Below are positions 57,422 through 64,000 of a DNA stretch of 64,000 nt, piece after piece. Source of the stretch: Mycolicibacterium tokaiense (GTDB lineage Bacteria > Actinomycetota > Actinomycetes > Mycobacteriales > Mycobacteriaceae); assembly GCF_010725885.1 (NCBI RefSeq), contig NZ_AP022600.1, positions 3,224,001 through 3,288,000 on the forward strand. Direction: 5' to 3'. The first letter of the stretch is position 1. Every line of letters starts with the position of its first letter. The position numbers and the translations under genes were made by a program. The notes under the pieces were generated by a model. That model was not told the origin of the DNA, ran no database searches, and saw only the letters and a program-made list of their open reading frames with translations.

Positions 57422-58135
57422 CTAGGGGCGTGGCACCGACTCGAACATGCGCTGAGCTGCGAGGTTGGCCAGATCGGTGATCACCTGGATGTGCCCGGTT
57501 CCCCACAGCCGCGGCTTCTGGTCGAACACACACAGGCTGCCCACGGCGTTGCCGTCGGGGCTGATCAGCGGAATGCCCAGATAGGACACGAGCGTTCCGT
57601 CCAGTACCGCGGGGTGGTTCTTGAACACCGGATCTGTGCGGGCGTCTTCGAGCACCAGGGGTGCGCCGCTGGCCACGGCGTACTGGCACACCGACCGCTC
57701 GAGGGGAGTTTCACGGTCGGCCTCGGACGTGATCTGCAGGCCGATGGCGCTCTTGAAGAATTGCCGATTGGCATCGATCAAGGTGACGGCCGCGAACGGT
57801 GCGTCGAGTGCAGCGGCGGCGGCGCGGGTGATCCGGTCGTACACCTCTTCGGTCGGCGAGTCCAGCAGCCCGGTGGCCTGCAGGGCCGCCAGCCGCTGCG
57901 GATCGGTGACGGTGGCGCGGGCGCTGGGCATCGGCGGCTTGCTGAGCTGTTCGAGAGCCGCCAGTCGGGACACCAACTCGTCGAGCTGGCTACTGCCGGT
58001 CGCCCGGTGATCGGCCACCATCTGTGCGGCGACGGCCCGGGTGACATAGGACCGGACATCCTCGCCTGAATCGAGCGCGCACTGTTCGAGGGCACGGTTG
58101 AGCCAGTCGTCGAACCCGGACAGGGATGCGGTCAC
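57422..58135 (-). CDS. GAF-domain protein
   Basis: A 237-aa soluble protein. The N-terminal 85 residues are helical; residues 90-230 form a GAF domain (LLDSPTEEVYDRITRAAAAA, FAAVTLIDANRQFFKSAIG, SYLGIPLISPDGNAVGSLCV). No output domain is attached, so it may be a stand-alone sensor of a small ligand or redox state. GTG 58135 opens the frame. It lies upstream of the cis-prenyltransferase on the same strand with 58 bp between, and is divergent from the BcsB-like gene across a palindrome-rich region. Confidence 0.8.
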   Translation of the reverse strand: MTASLSGFDDWLNRALEQCALDSGEDVRSYVTRAVAAQMVADHRATGSSQLDELVSRLAALEQLSKPPMPSARATVTDPQRLAALQATGLLDSPTEEVYDRITRAAAAALDAPFAAVTLIDANRQFFKSAIGLQITSEADRETPLERSVCQYAVASGAPLVLEDARTDPVFKNHPAVLDGTLVSYLGIPLISPDGNAVGSLCVFDQKPRLWGTGHIQVITDLANLAAQRMFESVPRP

Positions 58136-58238
58136 GGACTCACGCTAAACCACTCGGGGGTGCCGGGCACCAACTAATTGCCGAGGCTTCGGCGACGTGC
58201 GTGAGCCGCGCCCATTGTCGAACACCTATTTTCGGTAA

Positions 58239-58250
58239 CGACAGGTGTCG
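58239..58250. promoter_or_regulatory. palindrome CGACAGGTGTCG
   Basis: CGACA-GG-TGTCG lies 85 bp upstream of the BcsB-like start. Its core GACAGGTGTC is identical to that of the palindrome before the P450 gene. It also forms the right arm of a wider imperfect repeat whose left arm, TCGAACACCT, is at 58218-58227. Confidence 0.5.
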
Positions 58251-58260
58251 AGTTTTTGCG

Positions 58261-58276
58261 TTGACGCAGGCGTCAA
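58261..58276. promoter_or_regulatory. palindrome TTGACGC-AG-GCGTCAA
   Basis: Two perfect 7-bp arms around a 2-bp centre, 24 bp upstream of the -35 of the BcsB-like gene. Its centre is 24 bp from that of the neighbouring CGACAGGTGTCG palindrome. Both share GAC...GTC outer bases. Confidence 0.55.
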
Positions 58277-58299
58277 ACATGACATTTCGCGCGTTATGT

Positions 58300-58328
58300 T
58301 TGCGGGTGACACGGTAACTGAATACGCT
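58300..58328 (+). promoter_or_regulatory. leaderless promoter of the BcsB-like gene
   Basis: TTGCGG (58300-58305), 17 bp, TACGCT (58323-58328). The predicted start 7 bp downstream is the GTG at 58335, and no ribosome-binding site is present, which is the pattern of a leaderless mRNA. Confidence 0.55.
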
Positions 58329-58334
58329 TTCGCC

Positions 58335-60281
58335 GTGAATTGGGGAGGGGCCGGCGGTGCACGCGTCGTGGCGGCCGTCATGGTCGGGGTACTGCTCACC
58401 GGATCGGGGGCGGGGCCTGCGACGGCAGAGCCCGGCGACGGCCCACTACTGGCCACCGCGCCGACCCTGCGTCTGACCGATCTGGGCGTGCAGCCCGTCC
58501 TCCCGTTCTATGGAGCCGCGGGGGAGACGTCGTTGACGTTGCCTGTCCCGCAAGGACTCTCACCGGCCTCGCTGGACGTGCTGGTCGAGCTGCCCGTCAA
58601 CGTCGCCTCCGGGACCCTGATCGTGTCTCAGGAGGACCGCACGCTGGCGCGGGTCGGGTTGCCCCCGAACGCCGACCGCGCCCCGGTGTCCCTGCCGCTG
58701 ACCGGGGTGCAGGTCACCGACAACGCAGTGACGGTGACGTTGCGCAGCTACCTGGTGCCGATCCAGGGCTACTGCCTGGACCCGGCGAACCCGCTGCGGC
58801 TGACCGACGCCAACCTCCGTTACGAGGGCACCGAACGACCGCCGAGCACCGTCGCCGAATTCCTGCCGCCGGTACTGCGCCAGCTGGACCTGTTCATCCC
58901 ACCGGAACCGACCAGCGCCGAAACCGACGCCGCGCTGCGCCTCGCGACTGCGGTGGTGGCGCGCTACGGCCAGCAGGACACCGTGGTGACGGTCTCGCCA
59001 CTGGCCGACGGACAGAGTGTTCCCGCGCGCCCGACGCCGCCGTTCCAGCGCCAGGTGGTGATCCGCGAAGGCGGCGATCAGGGTGTGGGCTTCACCCCCG
59101 GACCCGGCGTACCCACGCTGAGCATCGGCGGCCCCGCCGCCGAGATGGCCAATCAGACCAGGCTGCTCAGCAGCGATCTCGGGCGGTTGGCGCTGAGCTC
59201 ACGAGCGGTGGCCGGCCCGTTGCGGTCCAGCCCGCAGCTACCGACCGATGTCACCACATTGCGTGACCTCGGGCAGGGCGGCGTCACCGCGACCGCGCTG
59301 ACGCCGCAGGTCAACATCGCGCTGGACCAGACCCGGCTCGGCCGCGCGGCCCACGATCTGCGGGTGCACCTGCGCGGCTCCTACACTCCGCTGCCCGACA
59401 GCGTGGGCGGGCAGCTGGTCGCCTCCATCGGCGGGGAGACGATCGACCGGTGGACGGTGGACTCCTCCGGAGTCGTCGACCACTGGGTCGACGTGCCCGA
59501 CCGGCTCCTGCAGCGCTACACCAATCTCGGTGTGGCCATGGACATCACCGGCAATGTCGGGCAGTGCGGCGAGTTCCAGCCCGTCACGCTGACCATCGAC
59601 GGGGACAGTCCGGTGCAGAGCCAACCCGCCGATCCGCCGGTGCCCGGCGGGTTCCAGTCCCTGCCGCAGGCCCTCATGCCACGGGTCGAGGTGGGCATCT
59701 CCGCGGACTTCGACGACGCCCGCCGCGCGGTGGGTATCCTGGTGGGTCTGCAGCGGCTGAGCGCGCTGCCCATCGACACCGCGGTGGTGCCGGTGGACGA
59801 GGCGCTGCGGTCGCCGAATCCGGCGGTGATCATCGACGCCGACAGTTGGTCCCACGAGGGCGTCACGCTGCCCGTGGCAGGCAATTCCGATGGCGAGATC
59901 ACCGTGCGCGACGCCGCGGGCGACGGCGAACCGAGCACCCTGCGACTGAACCCGGCGTTGGCGTTCGGCTCGCTACAGACGGTCTACAGCGGCGGCCGGA
60001 CGCTGCTGGTGGCCACGTCCAACGGGGCGCCGGCGCAGCTCGACGAACTGATGGACTGGCTTGACGCCGATCCGGAACGCTGGGCGCGGCTGTCCGGTGA
60101 CGCGCTGATCTCCGCGCCGGACCAGGCCCCTGTTGTGGTGGACACGATGGCCGAGCAGCAGCCGGCCGCCGACGACAACACGCGCTTCCCGGTGCTGTGG
60201 GTCGGTATCGCGGTTGCGGTGGTGGTGGGCGCAGCCCTGGCCGTCGGTGTGGTGATGTCGTTGCGGCGCAAGCGAACCTGA
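58335..60281 (+). CDS. cellulose synthase BcsB-like secreted subunit
   Basis: A 648-aa exported protein: signal peptide (residues 8-33), a long extracytoplasmic region, one C-terminal transmembrane helix (about residues 617-640) and a basic RRKR end. TLRSYLVPIQGYCLDPANPL and the following PP-x-FLPPVLRQLDLFIPP region match BcsB, the periplasmic partner that completes the cellulose synthase channel. Here it would assist the BcsA-like GT2 two genes downstream. The promoter implies a leaderless GTG start at 58335; earlier in-frame codons from 58245 run through the operator region. The next gene begins directly after its stop. Confidence 0.85.
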   Translation: MNWGGAGGARVVAAVMVGVLLTGSGAGPATAEPGDGPLLATAPTLRLTDLGVQPVLPFYGAAGETSLTLPVPQGLSPASLDVLVELPVNVASGTLIVSQEDRTLARVGLPPNADRAPVSLPLTGVQVTDNAVTVTLRSYLVPIQGYCLDPANPLRLTDANLRYEGTERPPSTVAEFLPPVLRQLDLFIPPEPTSAETDAALRLATAVVARYGQQDTVVTVSPLADGQSVPARPTPPFQRQVVIREGGDQGVGFTPGPGVPTLSIGGPAAEMANQTRLLSSDLGRLALSSRAVAGPLRSSPQLPTDVTTLRDLGQGGVTATALTPQVNIALDQTRLGRAAHDLRVHLRGSYTPLPDSVGGQLVASIGGETIDRWTVDSSGVVDHWVDVPDRLLQRYTNLGVAMDITGNVGQCGEFQPVTLTIDGDSPVQSQPADPPVPGGFQSLPQALMPRVEVGISADFDDARRAVGILVGLQRLSALPIDTAVVPVDEALRSPNPAVIIDADSWSHEGVTLPVAGNSDGEITVRDAAGDGEPSTLRLNPALAFGSLQTVYSGGRTLLVATSNGAPAQLDELMDWLDADPERWARLSGDALISAPDQAPVVVDTMAEQQPAADDNTRFPVLWVGIAVAVVVGAALAVGVVMSLRRKRT

Positions 60282-61832
60282 TTGATCACCGTCGACACCG
60301 CACCGGCCGGGTCCCCATCGCGGGGCACCCCGGCCGCGCGCCTGGGCAGCTGGTATGCCGATCTCAACCCGACGGTGCGCGTCGGCCTGCGCTGGCTGCT
60401 GATTCTGGCCTGCGCGGTGGTGGCTTTCTGGCACAGCATCATTGCCCTGGTGCACACCACGCTGGTCGGCGGCATCGGCGGCTATGTGTGGACCGTCCCG
60501 GTGATCGCCGTGATGACCGCGGCCGCAGTGGCCCGCCGGTACCGCACCGAGCTGCCCATCCACGATCGCCAGACCGACATGATCGTCGCCATCATGGGCC
60601 TGGTCCTGGCCGGGCTGATCCAGCTGGTGCTGGTGCCCCGCTTCGCCGAGTTCTTCCACCTGCTGCGCCTGGATCTGGTGGCGATGCTGCTGTTCATCCT
60701 GAGCTCGTGCATCGCGCTGTTCGGTCTGCGTCCGGTGGCTCGCTTCGGGCTGGTGTGGGCGCTGACGTTCACGGTGTTCTCGCTGCCGTACTACCTGGTG
60801 GTGCTGATCATCGGCGGCGGGCGGGGAGCGGCGGGCGCGGCCACGCTGCTGATCTCCTCGCTGGGTGTGGCGATCGCCGTCGGCAACACGCGCAGGCGGG
60901 GTTTCATCGGCTTCTGCGTGGCCTCGGTGGTGGGGGTCGGGTTGTTGTTCGCCCTGGGCACGGTGTGGCGGGAGGCGCCCATGCGGATCTATCAGGGAGT
61001 GCCCGCGGTGGGGACGTTCTGCCTGGTGGTCGGCATCACCTTCCTGCTGCGGATCCGCCGCGACGGCACGCCGTTCACCGTGCTCAATCGCAAGGTCGAA
61101 CCGCTGGCTGCCAAACAGGTCTGGTCCGCTATCCCGCTGGTGATCGGGGCCGCCCTGGTGCTGGCGTTCGTCCCGCTCCCGGCGCAGGCCGACACCTCGG
61201 GGATCCAGCGGGCCGCGCCGGGGGAGTTGACCTTCGGTCAGCCCGTGGTGGCACCGCGCGGCTGGGATACCGTGGCGCGCAGGAACTTCCGCGCAGTCGC
61301 CCGGTTCTACAGCAACGACTCGGTGCTGGTGCGCCAGCAGATGCTCGCCGAGACCGGTGACCGGCGCTTCGACAAGCTGTCGCGACCGCGCACGGTGATG
61401 GTGGACAGCATCGTCAGCCAGCGGCCGTCCACCTTCAACGTGTATCCGGCCCGGGCGATCTACGACATGACCGGAGCCAGGACCAGCCCCACCCACACGG
61501 TCGACCTGGGCTACGGCGTCGAAGGTCAGATCCTCTCGGTGGTCGACGACAACCTGCTGGTCACCTGGAATGCGCTGCGCTTCGACTGGGGTGATGAGCG
61601 GCTGGCGCAACGCATCACCGTCTTCGCTGTGGACAACCACGACCCCGACGCCCCCTTCCCGCAGCCCAGCGGGTCGACCTTGGGCACCCTGCGCACGCTG
61701 TTCACGTTGCTGTTCCGCGGCAACGACGTGCTGGATCAGCAGGCGCCGTCCTTCAAGGACGAGGAGCTGCTGACCGAATTCGGCCGGGCCCTGGTGGCCG
61801 CGCAGTTCGTTCCGGCGGGGCAGGACAGGTGA
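60282..61832 (+). CDS. polytopic membrane protein with extracytoplasmic C-terminal domain
   Basis: A 516-aa protein with about nine hydrophobic helices in residues 33-305 and a soluble C-terminal region of about 210 residues, probably outside the membrane. I do not recognise a firm family. The helix pair around EFFHLLRLDLVAMLLFILSS followed by LFGLRPVARFGLVWA loosely recalls exosortases, and the tail recalls the EpsI domain sometimes fused to them, but no catalytic Cys-Ser-Gly motif is present. TTG 60282 abuts the BcsB-like stop, and its own stop overlaps the GT2 gene as GTGA, so it belongs to the synthase operon. Confidence 0.75.
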   Translation: MITVDTAPAGSPSRGTPAARLGSWYADLNPTVRVGLRWLLILACAVVAFWHSIIALVHTTLVGGIGGYVWTVPVIAVMTAAAVARRYRTELPIHDRQTDMIVAIMGLVLAGLIQLVLVPRFAEFFHLLRLDLVAMLLFILSSCIALFGLRPVARFGLVWALTFTVFSLPYYLVVLIIGGGRGAAGAATLLISSLGVAIAVGNTRRRGFIGFCVASVVGVGLLFALGTVWREAPMRIYQGVPAVGTFCLVVGITFLLRIRRDGTPFTVLNRKVEPLAAKQVWSAIPLVIGAALVLAFVPLPAQADTSGIQRAAPGELTFGQPVVAPRGWDTVARRNFRAVARFYSNDSVLVRQQMLAETGDRRFDKLSRPRTVMVDSIVSQRPSTFNVYPARAIYDMTGARTSPTHTVDLGYGVEGQILSVVDDNLLVTWNALRFDWGDERLAQRITVFAVDNHDPDAPFPQPSGSTLGTLRTLFTLLFRGNDVLDQQAPSFKDEELLTEFGRALVAAQFVPAGQDR

Positions 61833-63292
61833 GCGTCGGTCCGGCCATCCGCGTCCTCGACATGTCCGACGAGGACGACCGCCGCTACGCGTTGCACCGC
61901 GCCATCAACCGGTTGCGCGACGACGATCCGGTGGCGTCGGCGGCCAACCCGGTGCTGGGGTGGCAACGCATCGTGTTGTGGGCGCTGCTGGGCGTCGTGG
62001 TGGTGTGCCTGGTGCTCGCGCCCATGCCCACCGCGGTGGCGCTGATCGGACTGTGCACCGCGGGATATCTGCTGACCATGGCCGACCGGGTGCTGATCTT
62101 CCGGCAGGGGTTGGCCGCCAGCGCCATCAGGATCACCGATGACGAGGCCCGCGAGATCCCGGACGACGAACTGCCGCTCTACACCATCCTGGTCCCGGCC
62201 TACAACGAACCGGAGGTGGTGGGCGACCTGATCGGGGCCATGGCCGCACTGGAGTATCCGGCGGACAAGCTGCAGATCCTGTTGCTGCTCGAAGAGGACG
62301 ACGAGGTGACCATCACCGCGGCCAGGGCGTGCGCCGAGTCCGACGCGATCACCATCTGTCTGGTGCCACCGGCGGATCCCCGCACCAAGCCCAAGGCCTG
62401 TAACTACGGGCTGCACTTCGCCACCGGTGAGATCATCACGATCTACGACGCCGAGGACCTGCCGGAGCCGTTGCAGCTGCGCCGTGTGGTGACCGCGTTC
62501 CGCAGCCTGCCGGACACGGTGGCCTGTGTGCAGGCCAAGCTGGCCTATCACAACGGCCGGCAGAACATCCTCACCGGCTGGTTCACCGCCGAGTACGGGT
62601 TGTGGTTCGGGTACCTGCTGCCGGGCTTCATGCGCACCAACTCACCGATTCCGCTGGGCGGCACCTCCAATCACCTGCGCCGCGATGTCCTGGACCCGAT
62701 CGGCGGGTGGGACCCGTTCAACGTCACCGAGGACGCCGACCTGGGTATGCGGATCGCCTCGTCCGGATTCCACACCGCCGTCATCGATTCCACCACGCTG
62801 GAGGAAGCCAACAGCGATGGCATCAACTGGATCCGGCAGCGCTCGCGCTGGTACAAGGGCTATCTGCAGAGCTGGCTGGTCCAGATCCGACGTCCCGTCC
62901 GGCTCTACCGCACCATCGGTTTCCGAAACTTCCTGCGCTTCAACCTGGTGCTGGCGGGCACGCCCATCATCGCGGTGCTCAATCTGGTGTTCTGGTTGAT
63001 CACCATGCTCTGGTTTCTCGGCCAGCCCCAGCTGGTCGAAGAAGTGTTCCCGATGTACATCTACTTCCCGGCGCTGGTGGCGCTGGTGCTGGGCAACGCG
63101 GCCACCCTCTACATGAACCTGATCGCGCTGCGCGAGGACGACCGCTCCGATCTGTTGCTGCCCGCGCTGACGGTTCCGGTGTTCTGGTTGATGATGAGCG
63201 TGGCCGCCACCAAGGGCGTCTACCAGATGATCCGTCAACCGTCATACTGGGAGAAGACTTTTCACGGCCTGTCCGAAAAGCCCGCGCAGTGA
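61829..63292 (+). CDS. GT2 family processive glycosyltransferase, BcsA-like
   Basis: A 487-aa membrane glycosyltransferase. Two N-terminal helices (residues 48-84) precede a GT-A domain with EEDD (155-158), the DxD-type IYDAED (205-210), the catalytic-base motif TEDAD (300-304) and QRSRW (337-341), then three or more C-terminal helices. This D,D,D,QxxRW set marks processive beta-glycan synthases such as cellulose, curdlan or mannan synthases. No PilZ domain is attached, so control by cyclic di-GMP at this subunit is unlikely. It is coupled to both neighbours by GTGA and TGATG overlaps. Confidence 0.9.
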   Translation: MSVGPAIRVLDMSDEDDRRYALHRAINRLRDDDPVASAANPVLGWQRIVLWALLGVVVVCLVLAPMPTAVALIGLCTAGYLLTMADRVLIFRQGLAASAIRITDDEAREIPDDELPLYTILVPAYNEPEVVGDLIGAMAALEYPADKLQILLLLEEDDEVTITAARACAESDAITICLVPPADPRTKPKACNYGLHFATGEIITIYDAEDLPEPLQLRRVVTAFRSLPDTVACVQAKLAYHNGRQNILTGWFTAEYGLWFGYLLPGFMRTNSPIPLGGTSNHLRRDVLDPIGGWDPFNVTEDADLGMRIASSGFHTAVIDSTTLEEANSDGINWIRQRSRWYKGYLQSWLVQIRRPVRLYRTIGFRNFLRFNLVLAGTPIIAVLNLVFWLITMLWFLGQPQLVEEVFPMYIYFPALVALVLGNAATLYMNLIALREDDRSDLLLPALTVPVFWLMMSVAATKGVYQMIRQPSYWEKTFHGLSEKPAQ

Positions 63293-64000
63293 TGGCGCGG
63301 TGGAGCACCCGCCGGCTCAAGGTTGTCGTCTTCGTGACCGCCCTCGTCGGTTACGCGCTCGTCGGGTACTGGCTGCAGGTGCGCAATGGGTTCATCATCG
63401 GCGATGCGCTGTCGCGGGTGGTGGCCGCTCAGTCGGTGCTGTTCAGCAGGGACCCGCATCTGGCCGCCATCGGCTTCATCTTCACGCCGCTGACAGCGCT
63501 GGCGCAGCTGCCGGCGGTCGCGCTGAGCCCGGTGTGGCCGGAGATGACCGAGCGCGCGTTCGCGGGCAGCATCTCCTCCGCGTTCTTCATGGCTGCCGCG
63601 GTGACACAAGTCCTGTCGATGGGCACCGATCGTGGTCTGCCGCGGTGGTATTCGATCACCATCACCGCGTTGTTCGCGCTGAACCCGATGATCGTCTTCT
63701 ACGGATCCAACGGGATGAGCGAGGCGCCGTTCATCTTCTTCATGACGTGGGCGGTACGCCGGCTGATCATGTGGATGATCAACGACGACGTACACCATCT
63801 GGTGGTGGCGGGCGCGATCGCCATGGGGCTGGCCTACCTGACCCGGTACGACGCGGTGGCGTGCGTCGCCGCGGCCGGGATCCTGGTGGGCGTCACCACC
63901 TTCCTGCGCGCACGCACACAACCCCGGATCCGGCGGGCACTGCTGGATCTGTTGATGGTCAGCCTGCCCGGCTTCGCCGCGTTCCTGGGCTGGGCGGTGG
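63292..64000 (+). CDS. GT-C type membrane glycosyltransferase (partial, runs off window)
   Basis: An open frame from ATG 63292 continues without a stop to the window end (236 codons visible). Repeated hydrophobic helices and the motif around YGSNGMSEAPFIFFMTWA, with GDALSRVVAAQSVLFSRDPH after the first helix, resemble GT39/ArnT-like GT-C enzymes, which use polyprenyl-phosphate sugars outside the membrane. It overlaps the GT2 stop as TGATG and is therefore in the same operon. It could decorate the polymer made by the GT2. The C-terminus is missing here only because the window ends. Confidence 0.8.
   Translation, partial: MARWSTRRLKVVVFVTALVGYALVGYWLQVRNGFIIGDALSRVVAAQSVLFSRDPHLAAIGFIFTPLTALAQLPAVALSPVWPEMTERAFAGSISSAFFMAAAVTQVLSMGTDRGLPRWYSITITALFALNPMIVFYGSNGMSEAPFIFFMTWAVRRLIMWMINDDVHHLVVAGAIAMGLAYLTRYDAVACVAAAGILVGVTTFLRARTQPRIRRALLDLLMVSLPGFAAFLGWAV

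Overview
The window is high-GC actinobacterial DNA from a mycobacterium, most likely a rapidly growing Mycolicibacterium-type species. The evidence is the gene order rplJ-rplL ... rpoB-rpoC ... rpsL-rpsG-fusA-tuf ... mycofactocin cluster ... rpsJ-rplC-rplD-rplW-rplB-rpsS-rplV-rpsC-rplP-rpmC-rpsQ, which follows the M. tuberculosis Rv0651-Rv0710 order as I remember it. Also typical are an Mce-family ATPase (mkl/mceG), a PE-PPE-domain hydrolase, a cutinase, many GTG/TTG starts and several promoters that place the start codon at the predicted transcription start (leaderless pattern). No prophage, integrase, transposase, tRNA, rRNA or CRISPR array was seen.

Layout. 0-1.2 kb: L10/L12 stalk genes with a structured leader and a terminator. 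1.2-4.8 kb: secreted proteins, namely a lipase facing a three-gene reverse-strand operon of a PE-PPE hydrolase with an acidic repeat tail, a tiny Cys/Gly/aromatic protein and a small secreted protein. 4.9-7.2 kb: a LuxR-type regulator and mkl. 7.2-14.6 kb: flavohemoglobin with its NsrR sensor, an Atu4866-like lipoprotein, a DJ-1/PfpI protein, a giant indolepyruvate:ferredoxin oxidoreductase divergent from an AsnC regulator, and a HapK-like protein. 14.6-22.6 kb: rpoBC with its promoter and terminator. 22.7-28.3 kb: a repeat pair, a TetR regulator and the str operon. 28.3-30 kb: a cutinase and a SHOCT membrane protein.

30-42 kb is the mycofactocin region. It holds a mycofactocin-type SDR (with a KstR-like operator), a ferredoxin reductase, mftR, and mftABCDEFG. 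MftA is a 31-residue precursor peptide; MftB, C, E, D and F bind, crosslink, trim, oxidise and glycosylate it, and MftG recycles the cofactor. A three-gene arginine/ornithine module (rocD, DDAH-like, AsnC) interrupts the SDR-reductase pair. 41.8-47.8 kb: an Asp/Glu racemase-family protein, an MFS exporter with a TetR regulator, a P450 and a lipoprotein carboxylesterase. 47.8-53.7 kb: a repeat pair, then the S10 operon, which ends at rpsQ in a clear terminator.

53.7-64 kb (running off the end) is the least ordinary part. It encodes a polyprenyl-phosphate sugar-1-phosphate transferase, a UDP-galactopyranose-mutase-like flavoprotein, a divergent cis-prenyltransferase, a GAF protein, a BcsB-like secreted subunit, a nine-helix membrane protein, a BcsA-like GT2 synthase and a GT-C transferase. 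It looks like a cell-surface polysaccharide machine mixing lipid-linked priming with a cellulose-synthase-like synthase pair.

A second notable feature is a 56-bp dispersed intergenic repeat with 10-bp terminal inverted repeats. Five copies occur at three loci, always in the same orientation, between a gene's 3' end and the next gene.
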